Below, piece after piece: positions 44,082 through 52,157 of a stretch of 64,000 nucleotides of DNA (positions are counted from its first letter, which is position 1; every line of letters starts with the position of its first letter). The stretch covers positions 868,001-932,000 of the forward strand of contig NZ_JACSKZ010000001.1 in NCBI RefSeq assembly GCF_018617875.1, read 5' to 3'. The notes beneath the pieces were generated by a model, which did not search any database, was not told where the DNA came from, and saw only the letters and a program-made list of their open reading frames with translations. Source of the DNA: Exiguobacterium algae. GTDB lineage: Bacteria; Bacillota; Bacilli; Exiguobacteriales; Exiguobacteriaceae. The position numbers and the translations under genes are program-made.

Positions 44082-45383
44082 TTATTTAGATTGGTCGGCA
44101 ATGGCTTGGATTCTTGCAAGTGCTTCTTTTGCATCCTGACCTGCCGCAATGTTTTGGAGTTCTTTACCAAGCGTATCATACACTTTCGGATCACGAATTC
44201 CTCGTCCGGCCACCGCGTTCTTGACCGTTTCGTTCAAGATTTCATACGATTGACGCTCCACATCAGACGTGAACTTGTCCTCGTAAGACACCTTGATGTC
44301 TTTGACCGCAGGCGCCATCTCGAATTTTTCCATGTAGAGAGACTGACCTTCACCCTGTGTCATGTAGGCAATGAATGCAGCCGCTCCGTCTTTTTGCTCA
44401 GACTCTTTGTTAATCCCGAGCGCCATATCAATTGAGGCGATTACCGGTTGTTCTGTTCCTCCAGCCAAGTTCGGCATTGGAACGAAACCGATTTCATCTT
44501 CGAAATTGTTCCATTTGTCACGTTTTTCAGCTGTAGTCATCGAATGGGCCTCCCACGATCCGATGATCCACATCGCCGCTTTTTTGTCGAAGAAGTTGTT
44601 CATTCCGTCCATGTATGTGGCGAGACCTAATGCCCCTTCCTGGAACACTTGATCCTCAAACAACTGCTGCCAAAGTTCAGCGGTTTCCACCATTTCTTTG
44701 TCTGTCCATTTTGCCTCTCCTGCGAGTACTTTTTGGATGTATCCTGGGGCGACCTGATGGCTCAAGACGTTAAATACGTCTACATCCACCCACGCGTCTT
44801 TCGCACCGAGTTGCATCGGAATCACTTTGTCACCAGACGCATTGATTTTTTCAACAGCCGCTACCGTCTCATCATATGTCTTTGGTGGTGTCACACCGTA
44901 TTTGTCGAGGAGCGTCTTGTTGTACATGAGGTACGACTGTCCTGTAAAGCCAACTGGCACTGCCAACTGTTCACTATCCACGGTTGTCTGTTCAATTCCA
45001 AGTTCGATGAATTTATCTTTCCATCCTTTTCCTGCTGCCTTGTCCATGTAGTCTTTCGTTGGCACGAGACGGTCTTTATATTGTGGAATCATTGGTTCCT
45101 TCAGACCGATGACATCAGGTCCATCTCCTCCGAGCATCGCAACCTGGAGCTGTTGCTCATAGTCTTCGAGACGTTTAAATTTGACGACATAGTCATCTTG
45201 CGATTCATTGAACGCTTTCGCGAGCGCTTCTCCGACTTCTGGCTGCGGTGCCCAGCCCCACCAGTTGATGACCGGTTTTCCGTCCTCAGTTGTCGTAGCT
45301 GATGTTTCATCGTCACCACATGCGGCAAGCAAAGATGAGAGGACAAGTACAGATGATGCAAGTGCGATCGTCGTTTTTTTCAT
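44082..45383 (-). CDS. sugar ABC transporter substrate-binding lipoprotein
   Basis: About 433 residues from ATG 45383, with AAAGGAG 7 bases upstream. A lipoprotein signal peptide ends 'SSLLAACGDD', with the lipidated Cys at residue 22. 'KPVINWWGWAPQPEVGEALA' and 'QLQVAMLGGDGPDVIGL' are typical of CUT1 family-1 binding proteins. It delivers galactosides, judging by the two galactosidases downstream; the exact ligand is unknown. Confidence 0.92.
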   Translation of the reverse strand: MKKTTIALASSVLVLSSLLAACGDDETSATTTEDGKPVINWWGWAPQPEVGEALAKAFNESQDDYVVKFKRLEDYEQQLQVAMLGGDGPDVIGLKEPMIPQYKDRLVPTKDYMDKAAGKGWKDKFIELGIEQTTVDSEQLAVPVGFTGQSYLMYNKTLLDKYGVTPPKTYDETVAAVEKINASGDKVIPMQLGAKDAWVDVDVFNVLSHQVAPGYIQKVLAGEAKWTDKEMVETAELWQQLFEDQVFQEGALGLATYMDGMNNFFDKKAAMWIIGSWEAHSMTTAEKRDKWNNFEDEIGFVPMPNLAGGTEQPVIASIDMALGINKESEQKDGAAAFIAYMTQGEGQSLYMEKFEMAPAVKDIKVSYEDKFTSDVERQSYEILNETVKNAVAGRGIRDPKVYDTLGKELQNIAAGQDAKEALARIQAIADQSK

Positions 45384-45407
45384 GTTCATTCTCCTTTGGA
45401 TGTGTAG

Positions 45408-45851
45408 TCACGCCACAAGATGGTGGCATAGTTCCCGAATGAGCTCTTCCGGAATCGGTAGGTCTCCAAGTCGGGTCAACGTGTACGCAATCAATTCCAA
45501 GTCTAATTTCGATCTACCTATGTATGGTCCGACAACATATAAATCCGCCCCGAACGGTAACGCATCCTGTTCTTTTAAGAGCCAAAGGAGACGTTCGAAC
45601 AAACTGTCCATGTCGTCGAACGTCACATCATGCGAGAGGTTCGATGCCCGAAACAGTCGGATATCACGTGTCTCCTCGTCATAGAGACGAAAAATACCGT
45701 CCCGGCGTGAGCGGGTGATGACACAGTTCGCATTCCCGGTGAACGTCTCCACCTCAGCAAAGTGCGCATCCTGTCGGACAAACAAGCGAGTCGCCCCGTA
45801 GCGACCGAAAATCTGATGGAACTGATCTTTCAATGGTGTCTCTTTTTGCAT
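45408..45851 (-). CDS. uncharacterised 147-residue protein, first gene of galactoside operon
   Basis: Not recognised. 147 residues, soluble, no signal peptide or membrane helix. The ATG has a strong GGAGGGG upstream. Notable segments: 'GNANCVITRSRRDGIFRLYD', rich in Arg, and 'GADLYVVGPYIGRSKLDLEL'. It ends 'RELCHHLVA'. It lies between the regulated promoter and the binding-protein gene, so it is expressed with the sugar importer. It might bind sugar, nucleic acid or a regulator, but nothing in the sequence decides this. Confidence 0.72.
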   Translation of the reverse strand: MQKETPLKDQFHQIFGRYGATRLFVRQDAHFAEVETFTGNANCVITRSRRDGIFRLYDEETRDIRLFRASNLSHDVTFDDMDSLFERLLWLLKEQDALPFGADLYVVGPYIGRSKLDLELIAYTLTRLGDLPIPEELIRELCHHLVA

Positions 45852-45893
45852 CGTTACCCCTCCAGACGTACCTTTGAGAGTGTCACCCCTTAC

Positions 45894-45918
45894 TTAGTAA
45901 ATTAATTTTATTATCTAA
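45894..45918. promoter_or_regulatory. probable ROK-repressor operator
   Basis: Imperfect 25-bp palindrome with TTAG...AA and TT...CTAA arms around an AT-rich core. It covers about +4 to +28 of the galactoside promoter. This form resembles sites of XylR/ROK repressors, and a ROK gene lies just upstream. Confidence 0.55.
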
Positions 45919-45928
45919 CTACACATAG

Positions 45929-45958
45929 ACTATACCATGCGCTATTTCGTTCTGTAAA
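45929..45958 (-). promoter_or_regulatory. promoter of the galactoside operon
   Basis: TTTACA (45953-45958) and TATAGT (45929-45934) are 18 bases apart on the minus strand, about 78 bases before the first start codon. The -35 lies within the cre box. Confidence 0.72.
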
Positions 45959-45966
45959 CGCTTTCT
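45953..45966. promoter_or_regulatory. cre box (CcpA site)
   Basis: TGTAAACGCTTTCT matches the Bacillus cre consensus TGWAARCGYTWNCW at every position. It overlaps the -35 element, so CcpA would repress the operon when glucose is present. Confidence 0.8.
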
Positions 45967-45977
45967 TTTGAGAAAGA

Positions 45978-46013
45978 TAAAAAATCGTCTCTCCACTTTG
46001 GAAAGACGATTGC
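45978..46013 (-). terminator. terminator after the ROK repressor gene
   Basis: AATCGTCT and AGACGATT pair, followed on the minus strand by TTTTTTATC. It insulates the regulator gene from the operon promoter. Confidence 0.78.
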
Positions 46014-46014
46014 T

Positions 46015-47166
46015 TTATTGAATCTCACCGAACATTTGATTCGTGATCAGGGCAGCGGCTCCAAGTGCGCCATGAGTTGCGCTCCAAGGAACGACTCGAA
46101 TATCTGTCTGTCGGGCATCGAGCGTGAGCGCGGTCTGGGCAACCCGTTCTTGTATATTCGTCACGACGTGTGGCGCGTAACTGAAAAGAGGACCGCCAAG
46201 CAAAATACGCCCCGGGTTCAATAAATGAATCATATTGAGCGTAGCAATCCCAATATACTCGCCCGCTCTCTCGTATAACGTTCTGACGTCTGGATTCGTG
46301 CTGACCGATTCGCGAAGTGCGTCGAGTGTCAGGTCGTGTGCTAGTTGGCGAGTTTCAGTCAAAATCGCGCGTTCTCCTGCAATCGCCTCCAAACAGCCCC
46401 GGTTGCCACATGAACAGATCGGTCCGTCAAGCATAATCCGCATATGCCCAATCTCTCCGGCGATATGATGCTCTCCGTCAATCAGCTCACCACCATGGAC
46501 GTATGCTCCCCCGATCCCGTATCCGGCATAAATATAGAAAAACTCGTCAATGCCGATCGCTTCACCAAAATACAACTCCCCAAGGGCAAGTGTCCTTACG
46601 TCGTTCTCGACAAATACGTTTTGACCAAGACGTGCTTCGAGTTCACGTTTTAGTGGGATGTCGTGAAGGTGGAAACGCGGCGCGAACAAGACGATTCCAG
46701 CACCCGCCTCAACCATGCCGTGGACGGATACGCCTAGTCCGATGACTTCTCCCGTCGTCCGTTTTACGAGTTGGGTGTAAAGCGCCACAATCGCGTCGAT
46801 GAATTCCTCGTTCGTATCAAATCGCTCACCGTGCCATGCTTCATCAAGTAATTCGCCATGAATGTTCGTCACAACACCATGCAGTCGACGTTGCGTCGCA
46901 TCGATGCCGATGACAAAGCGGTCACTCGCTGCGAGTTCTAACATGATCGGACGACGTCCCCCACTGGAAACGCCAAGCTCCCGCTCATTGATGAGCCCCT
47001 CCTCTTTCAGTTCATTGACGATGTTCGAAATTGTCGGTTTCGTCAGGTTCGTCTTTTTCGCAAGTTCGACCCGTGACACCGGTTGATCGAGCCGAATCAG
47101 TCGGAGGATGAGCGCCCGATTATATGTCCGCATCCATTTCGAGTTGCGTGGTGTCGTTTTCCCCAT
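46015..47166 (-). CDS. ROK-family transcriptional repressor
   Basis: About 383 residues from ATG 47166, with GGTGG 7 bases upstream; earlier in-frame Met codons have weaker sites. N-terminal winged helix: 'NRALILRLIRLDQPVSRVEL' and 'TNLTKPTISNIVNELKEEGL'. ROK domain: 'VIGIDATQRRLHGVVTNIHG', 'GLGVSVHGMVEAGAGIVLFA', 'HHIAGEIGHMRIML' and the zinc motif 'CSCGNRGCLEAIAG'. Such repressors leave their operator when a sugar binds. Encoded just upstream of the galactoside operon and read in the same direction, it most likely controls that operon. Confidence 0.92.
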   Translation of the reverse strand: MGKTTPRNSKWMRTYNRALILRLIRLDQPVSRVELAKKTNLTKPTISNIVNELKEEGLINERELGVSSGGRRPIMLELAASDRFVIGIDATQRRLHGVVTNIHGELLDEAWHGERFDTNEEFIDAIVALYTQLVKRTTGEVIGLGVSVHGMVEAGAGIVLFAPRFHLHDIPLKRELEARLGQNVFVENDVRTLALGELYFGEAIGIDEFFYIYAGYGIGGAYVHGGELIDGEHHIAGEIGHMRIMLDGPICSCGNRGCLEAIAGERAILTETRQLAHDLTLDALRESVSTNPDVRTLYERAGEYIGIATLNMIHLLNPGRILLGGPLFSYAPHVVTNIQERVAQTALTLDARQTDIRVVPWSATHGALGAAALITNQMFGEIQ

Positions 47167-47200
47167 AACCATTCCACCCATTTCTTCTCATTTTCCTCCC

Positions 47201-47209
47201 ATTATAGCA
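47201..47209 (-). promoter_or_regulatory. extended -10 promoter of the ROK gene
   Basis: TGCTATAAT on the minus strand is an extended -10. No standard -35 at the proper spacing. Confidence 0.6.
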
Positions 47210-47222
47210 TGTCAAGATTTAA

Positions 47223-47236
47223 TGAAAGCGCTTTTG
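47223..47236. promoter_or_regulatory. near-match cre site at the ROK promoter
   Basis: TGAAAGCGCTTTTG agrees with the cre consensus at 12 of 14 positions and covers the -35 area of the ROK promoter. Confidence 0.5.
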
Positions 47237-47264
47237 TCCAAAATATAACATCCCCGTTAAAAAA

Positions 47265-47398
47265 GGAAAGAATCGTTGTTCTTTACCTTTTACGTGTTGT
47301 CACCGCCAGCCTCACGAGCTCCTACACTCATCATAGGTGGATTTCAGACAGCCGCCCTGCGCTTGAGGCGCATAGGGGCGTTCGCACAGCGGGAAGAA
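47265..47398 (-). ncRNA. candidate structured small RNA
   Basis: AATCGTTGTTCTT (47271-47283) is the exact reverse complement of AAGAACAACGATT (47394-47406), so the ends of a roughly 135-base transcript would pair. Inside, CGCCCC...GCGC pairs with GCGC...GGGCG (about 47353-47381) to give a strong hairpin, and GTTGTC pairs with GACAGC. A perfect TATAAT precedes the 5' end on the minus strand and TTTTTT follows the 3' end (47259-47264). No open frame with a ribosome site is visible. The end-to-end pairing resembles 6S-type RNA, but I do not recognise the family. Confidence 0.45.
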
Positions 47399-47403
47399 CA
47401 ACG

Positions 47404-47409
47404 ATTATA
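47404..47409 (-). promoter_or_regulatory. -10 element for the candidate small RNA
   Basis: Perfect TATAAT on the minus strand, just before the paired 5' end. The nearest -35-like hexamer, CTGATT, is weak. Confidence 0.45.
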
Positions 47410-47459
47410 CTCGGTCTTACCTAGGAATCAGGATAGAGCGCTCGGAAAAGAAGAGACCG

Positions 47460-47912
47460 ATGAAGACGATTGACGAACAAATCCAGGAGTGGGAACCGAT
47501 GATCCATTACGTCATCCGCCACTTGAACATCCATCCGAACGAAATCGATGACTGCGCCCAAATCGGACGGATCGCGTTATGGGAGGCGCTGAACCGTGGG
47601 TGCACGTTATCGAAGACGTATTGCTTTCAACGGATTCGCGGGGCCATCTTGAACCAGCAACAGAAGAACGCCCGGCACTTGAAACACGAGGTCGCGGCCG
47701 AGCGTCTGCCCGAGTCCTGTATCGACTCCGAACGCCGGTTTTTCGACTGGCTCGATGAGCAACGAAGTGTGTTGTCCCCACGGCATTTCGAGCTCCTTTG
47801 CCACTTGATCGACGGGACCGAGAGCACCCTCCCTTATTCGCCGAGCCGACTCCGGGCGTATAAGGCGGACGTGCAGCGGGAGCTGAGACAAGCGATTCTA
47901 ATGAAGGAGTGA
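47460..47912 (+). CDS. small sigma-70 region 2-like protein
   Basis: 150 residues. 'MIHYVIRHLNIHPNEIDDCA' and 'QIGRIALWEALNRGCTLSKT' fit sigma-70 region 2 (D-D/L-x-Q-x-G-x-I-A-L-W-E-A). The segment 'FQRIRGAILNQQQKNARHLK' is basic, as in region 2.3-2.4. Region 4 is short or degenerate ('LSPRHFELLCHLI' to the end). No strong ribosome site is seen upstream of the ATG. The stop overlaps the following recombinase region by a few bases. It may be a small ECF- or ComX-like sigma factor or a fragment of one. Confidence 0.65.
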   Translation: MKTIDEQIQEWEPMIHYVIRHLNIHPNEIDDCAQIGRIALWEALNRGCTLSKTYCFQRIRGAILNQQQKNARHLKHEVAAERLPESCIDSERRFFDWLDEQRSVLSPRHFELLCHLIDGTESTLPYSPSRLRAYKADVQRELRQAILMKE

Positions 47913-47917
47913 GGAAC

Positions 47918-48787
47918 ATGAAGAAGATGCTGCTGCATGACGCGATTCAATGCTTTTTGGAGGATTTGGAAGTACGGAGAGAAAAGCCGGAGACGACACT
48001 GAAGACGTACCGCAACACGCTCGGTCGTTTCGAGACGTTCGTATCCGCACGCGGGGTCGTCTATATCCAGGACGTCATGGAAGATAAACACGCCCGTCCG
48101 TATAAGGCGTCCTTGAACGGGCTCGCGGATAACACGGTCCGGACGTATATCATGGCAATCCGGAGCCTGTTCACGTTCGCGCTTCAAAAACGCTGGGTGA
48201 AACAAAACCCGTTCCAGCATATCGTCACGCGTTCGACGGTCCAAAGACAACAGACGATCATCTCCCGCGACCAGTTCGAGACGATTCTCCATTACGCACG
48301 AAACGCAACACTCTACGCCATCTATCTCGTCGGCGGCGACGCGGGACTGCGGATCAGTGAGACGCTCGCCCTCGAGCTCCATCACCTCGATTTCCGGCAT
48401 CAGATGATTTTGGTCGCTAACGGGAAAGGCGACAAGGCGCGGCATGTCCCGATGAGCGCGCGCCTCGCCAAGGAACTGTCGCACTATATCGAGAAGGACC
48501 GTCCGCAAGCAGGGAACTCCAATCTCGTCTTCCTCATGCCGAAAGGGACACCCGTCCGCGCGAACTTCGTCAATGAGGATTTAAAGAAAATCGCCGAGAA
48601 ACACCTCGGGATCGAACTGACGACGCACCAGCTCCGTCACAGCTTCGCGACGACCGTCTACAACAACATGCATGACTTGATGGTCGTGAAAGAACTGCTC
48701 GGGCATGAACGCGTCGAGACGACCGAGCGTTATCTTCACGTGACACGTGAACAGACACGAAAGGCGATCGAAGGGTTGAACGGATAA
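47918..48787 (+). CDS. tyrosine recombinase (XerC/D-like integrase)
   Basis: 289 residues from ATG 47918, with AAGGAG 9 bases upstream. SAM-like N-domain (about 5-95), then a catalytic domain with every residue in place: Arg145 in 'DAGLRISETLAL', Lys170 in 'GKGDKARHVPM', His237 and Arg240 in 'HQLRHSFAT', His263 in 'LLGHERVETTERYLH' and Tyr272. It is therefore likely active. It is not next to prophage or transposon genes, only the sigma-like gene. It could be a host resolvase paralogue or a leftover of a mobile element. Confidence 0.88.
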   Translation: MKKMLLHDAIQCFLEDLEVRREKPETTLKTYRNTLGRFETFVSARGVVYIQDVMEDKHARPYKASLNGLADNTVRTYIMAIRSLFTFALQKRWVKQNPFQHIVTRSTVQRQQTIISRDQFETILHYARNATLYAIYLVGGDAGLRISETLALELHHLDFRHQMILVANGKGDKARHVPMSARLAKELSHYIEKDRPQAGNSNLVFLMPKGTPVRANFVNEDLKKIAEKHLGIELTTHQLRHSFATTVYNNMHDLMVVKELLGHERVETTERYLHVTREQTRKAIEGLNG

Positions 48788-48790
48788 AAC

Positions 48791-48825
48791 AAAAACGGGC
48801 GGCATTGATTTGCCGTCCGTTCTTT
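48791..48825. terminator. bidirectional terminator between recombinase and lasso cluster
   Basis: ACGGGCGGCA and TGCCGTCCGT form a 10-bp stem with one G-U; AAAAA precedes and TTCTTT follows. Ends both the recombinase gene and the minus-strand lasso operon. Confidence 0.82.
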
Positions 48826-49234
48826 AGCGATAAAACGTTTGCGTCACATGGAAGAGTTCATGCCCTTTCGCCCCTGTGACAAAGTCTTCATTTGATTGTG
48901 TCCATGAATGGGCGATGAGTGCGCCGGTGTGATCCCGACGCACGCCGAGATACGTCACCGAAGACATACCCCGCACCCGCATCATCCATGAAGCCGTCAA
49001 CGATTGCGCGAGACAGTTGCTCGTCCACGGCGTGTAGCGGCTCGCCCGTTGGATTGCGAGACGAAGCGAAGCGGAAGAACGGGCTTGCGTTTTTCTCTCG
49101 ACCGGCGTCGTCTGGCCCAAACTTTTCGAGACGAAAGAGAATGGGAGCGTTAATACGATTGCTCTGGCGAACCCTAGCAGGATAAACGCCTCAAACGCCG
49201 TCCCCCACTCTTTGACTGTGTATCGTTTCCTCAT
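48824..49234 (-). CDS. lasso peptide leader peptidase (B2)
   Basis: 136 residues, transglutaminase-like cysteine protease of the lasso B2 family. The catalytic Cys74 is in 'TPWTSNCLAQSLTASWMM' and the His109 in 'GALIAHSWTQSNEDFVTG'. An N-terminal hydrophobic stretch 'ILLGFARAIVLTLPFSFVS' is common in B2. It removes the precursor leader. It overlaps the B1 gene by 4 bases and is the last gene of the operon. Confidence 0.9.
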   Translation of the reverse strand: MRKRYTVKEWGTAFEAFILLGFARAIVLTLPFSFVSKSLGQTTPVERKTQARSSASLRLAIQRASRYTPWTSNCLAQSLTASWMMRVRGMSSVTYLGVRRDHTGALIAHSWTQSNEDFVTGAKGHELFHVTQTFYR

Positions 49235-49509
49235 TGCGTGAGGACAATCTCATTCGATGCCATCTTTTCTACGAAACGAATGACATCTTGCGCGCAGGTG
49301 CCACGCTCCACTTCATATCGCTCGCACAATTGGTCTACGACTTCACCAATCGTACGTTCCGTCGCCATCTGCTCCCAGATTGCTACGCCGGTCTTGCCGA
49401 TGCTGAAGTATTTCCCGTGCGTGATGCTCATCATGACGATTTCGCCGTCCATTTCTGTCGTCAGCATGTTCGGGTTTTGTTTCACTTTTGTTGATTCCGT
49501 TACGTTCAT
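49231..49509 (-). CDS. lasso peptide RRE protein (B1, PqqD-like)
   Basis: 92 residues, PqqD-like RiPP recognition element. 'EMDGEIVMMSITHGKYFSIG' is the winged-helix beta core that binds the leader; 'GVAIWEQMATERTIGEVVDQ' is the following helix. In lasso systems with split B1/B2, B1 brings the precursor leader to the B2 protease and cyclase. Located directly before B2, as usual. Confidence 0.9.
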   Translation of the reverse strand: MNVTESTKVKQNPNMLTTEMDGEIVMMSITHGKYFSIGKTGVAIWEQMATERTIGEVVDQLCERYEVERGTCAQDVIRFVEKMASNEIVLTQ

Positions 49510-49510
49510 C

Positions 49511-50416
49511 TTATACTTCCACTCCTACTTGTACTTGTTCTAAAATTTGATGACAAATCTCATTCTCTAACGGCACACCGATTGGTCGCTTCACACGAAA
49601 TAGTTGAATCTGACCGGCGAGTTGCATGATGTGTTGCAAATACGCCCCGTTCGGACGCAGGTGCGCCACCAGCTCGGTCCGATACGTATGCGAAATCAGC
49701 GTCTTGATTTTTTCCATCCCCGTGACGGCTGTCATTTGGAGATCTGTCACGTCATCCGTCGGAACGATTTCGATCATATAGCGTAACGGGACACCATGTG
49801 TCGCGAAATCGCGTTTACGAACCACTGAGAATTTCGTCCGTCCTTCGACGTGGCGATTGACGATCCGTTCCGCTCCGATATCCCACCTTGCGACGACGTC
49901 TTCCCATAGTTTTTGCGACGGATAGGCGAGATGGACGAACGGTGTCTCCGCTTCAAACGTCACCGCTGCCACGTCATCTGTCACGAACGGATAGCCTCTC
50001 GCGATCAACGCATTCGCAATCGTCGACTTTCCGGCACCGGATAAACCTGTGATAAGCACTCCACTTCCTGCCACGTCGAGCACACTGCCGTGTAAAGGCA
50101 ACACGTGACGCTGGTGAAGTAAACTCCCTAAACAAGAACCGAGGAGGTATAACTTCAACTGTTCGGTTGTCGCCTCCGGGTCCGAATCGACGAGTATTCG
50201 CACCCCGTCCTCCACCTGGAATCGCCCGACCCCTTCGATTTGGAGATAAAACAGCTGTTCTTTTACTCCGAATACCTCATTTTCATACACCGCGTCCTTC
50301 GGTCGTTCGACGACCGCTCTCCGAATATGTACGTCGATTTCTCCATTCCCTTTTGGCACCTCGTCCAGCTCGATCTCCGATGCCACCTGCAATCCGAATA
50401 CTTTATACTGATTCAA
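49511..50416 (-). CDS. HPr-kinase-like lasso peptide kinase
   Basis: 301 residues. P-loop 'GLSGAGKST' is at residues 124-132 in an HprK-like fold: 'VLPLHGSVLDVAGSGVLIT' precedes it and 'GYPFVTDDVAAVTF' follows with the Asp pair. In the paeninodin cluster of Paenibacillus, a related kinase phosphorylates the C-terminal Ser of the lasso precursor. Here the precursor also ends in Ser-Ser, which supports the same role. A separate HPr kinase of the PTS is expected elsewhere in the genome. Confidence 0.87.
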   Translation of the reverse strand: MNQYKVFGLQVASEIELDEVPKGNGEIDVHIRRAVVERPKDAVYENEVFGVKEQLFYLQIEGVGRFQVEDGVRILVDSDPEATTEQLKLYLLGSCLGSLLHQRHVLPLHGSVLDVAGSGVLITGLSGAGKSTIANALIARGYPFVTDDVAAVTFEAETPFVHLAYPSQKLWEDVVARWDIGAERIVNRHVEGRTKFSVVRKRDFATHGVPLRYMIEIVPTDDVTDLQMTAVTGMEKIKTLISHTYRTELVAHLRPNGAYLQHIMQLAGQIQLFRVKRPIGVPLENEICHQILEQVQVGVEV

Positions 50417-52133
50417 TCACTTCACCTCGTTCAACAATCCTTCCACCGGTCAGACAAATCTCTTGATCGGCGAGACGTGCGATGTCACGGCGATGCGTGA
50501 TATACACGATCGTCATCTCACCGGTTAACGCTTGGAGCGTCTCAAAAATCTTTGATTCCTGCGCTTCATCGACGGCGCGCGTCGCCTCATCCATGATCAA
50601 TAAGCGTGGTCGCTTCGCCAAAGCACGGGCCAATACGACGCGTTGCCGCTCCCCGCCGGATAAAGAGTGACCGAAGTCTCCGATCCGTGTCTGGAGACCG
50701 TCCGGCAACTCATATACGAACGTCGCGTCCGCCATTTGGAGTGCCTGCTCTAATTCGATATCCGACAGATCAGGGTTCCACTTGCGAATGTTTTCTTCGA
50801 TCGTCCCGTAAAACAAGTATGGATGCTGCGGGACATACGCGATGGAAGAAAGCCAGGCGGCGCGATCCGCTGTCGTGAGCGGCTGACCGTCCACTACAAT
50901 CCGACCGGAGTCGGGTTCGATAAATTGCAGCAACAGATCGACCATTGTGCTTTTCCCTGCACCGGAAGGACCCGTGAGTGCCACCATCGTCCCCGCCTGA
51001 ATCGTCACATCGATTTCCTTCAACGCATCCTGCTCATGATTCGGATAGCGATAAGACACCTTCTCAAAACGTAACTGCTGTTCAAACATCAATGCTTCAG
51101 AAGGTTCGCCAGTCTCTTCCTGATGCAATCGACTGACCGTATGTTGATATACCTCAAAGCTCGGGAGTGCGGTCAGCACCGATTGGATGTGACGCTGCGC
51201 ACTGGAGAAGGCCGGCCATAAACGACTGAAGATGAGCAGGATGACGAGAAGTGAGGCCATTTCATAATGAAATGCCAACAACCCGATCCCTAAGAACAGG
51301 CTGATAAGGAGTGCGGCGCCGACTTTGTAGAAACTGTCCGCTCTCGTCTGCTGGGACGTATAGTCGATGAGATTCTGTTGAATCTGGTCGGTCGTACGTT
51401 GGAAGTCTGCGACATGCTGGACTTCGGCCCCATAGCTTTTGATCTCTTTTAGTCCGTTCAGTTGATCCTGGACGGCCTGCTGTAAGCCGAGATTCAAGTG
51501 CTGCAACGAGTGCCCGAGCTGGCGCACCCGCTTCATCGATCGATAGAGCCCGATAAATAACAGGATTCCGCCGATCATGACGTAGGTCGTCAATCCGGGG
51601 GATAAATAAAAGGCAATTAGAATCTGTGGAAGCGCCACGAGAAGCGTCGTCACGAGGTTAACGATCCCTTGTACCCCAAGACTGATTCGTCCGATTTCTA
51701 CCGTGAACAGACTCGAATAGCGGCTTTGCGAATCCATCCACACGTCCGCGAGACTGGACTGGAAAATGTGTTGAAATAGCTCATCCCGCAACCGTTTTAC
51801 GTACTTTTGCAGAAGGGTCACACTCGCCAGCGTCGCTTTTCGATTGACCCATACGCTCAGACTGATCAAAAGGAAGTAGAGGCCGAGCACGACGGTCAGT
51901 TGTACACCGAAAGACCAGTTGTCCGGAAAGCGGAACCCAATCGAATCAACCGAATTCGGTACCTCGATCGTTGTCAGGGATAATAGCGGGAGGATGAGTA
52001 AGATCCCGAGTCCGGTCAGAAAACCGTTCAGACTCCCCCACGCAACCACGTACCAGATTTGTTTGTTCACTTGTTGCTGTATATGTTGAATGAACGCCTT
52101 GGCGTCATTAAAATGATTTAATCCGTGCATCAT
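50403..52133 (-). CDS. lasso peptide ABC exporter
   Basis: 576 residues. Six-helix membrane half (about 20-330), then an ATPase with Walker A 'LTGPSGAGKSTMVDLL', signature 'LSGGERQRVVLARALAKRP' and Walker B 'LLIMDEATR' followed by 'VYITHRRD' (H-loop). A full half-transporter that works as a dimer, the D component of lasso clusters, giving export and self-immunity. Overlaps the kinase gene by 14 bases. Confidence 0.92.
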   Translation of the reverse strand: MMHGLNHFNDAKAFIQHIQQQVNKQIWYVVAWGSLNGFLTGLGILLILPLLSLTTIEVPNSVDSIGFRFPDNWSFGVQLTVVLGLYFLLISLSVWVNRKATLASVTLLQKYVKRLRDELFQHIFQSSLADVWMDSQSRYSSLFTVEIGRISLGVQGIVNLVTTLLVALPQILIAFYLSPGLTTYVMIGGILLFIGLYRSMKRVRQLGHSLQHLNLGLQQAVQDQLNGLKEIKSYGAEVQHVADFQRTTDQIQQNLIDYTSQQTRADSFYKVGAALLISLFLGIGLLAFHYEMASLLVILLIFSRLWPAFSSAQRHIQSVLTALPSFEVYQHTVSRLHQEETGEPSEALMFEQQLRFEKVSYRYPNHEQDALKEIDVTIQAGTMVALTGPSGAGKSTMVDLLLQFIEPDSGRIVVDGQPLTTADRAAWLSSIAYVPQHPYLFYGTIEENIRKWNPDLSDIELEQALQMADATFVYELPDGLQTRIGDFGHSLSGGERQRVVLARALAKRPRLLIMDEATRAVDEAQESKIFETLQALTGEMTIVYITHRRDIARLADQEICLTGGRIVERGEVIESV

Positions 52134-52157
52134 CTACTCGCTTTCTGTTAAGGAAGA

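Noticed and set aside
47271-47406. An integron attC-like site or IS end
   Set aside because: The inverted repeat is long, but the core GTTRRRY motif is absent and there is no transposase or target duplication. A structured RNA fits better.
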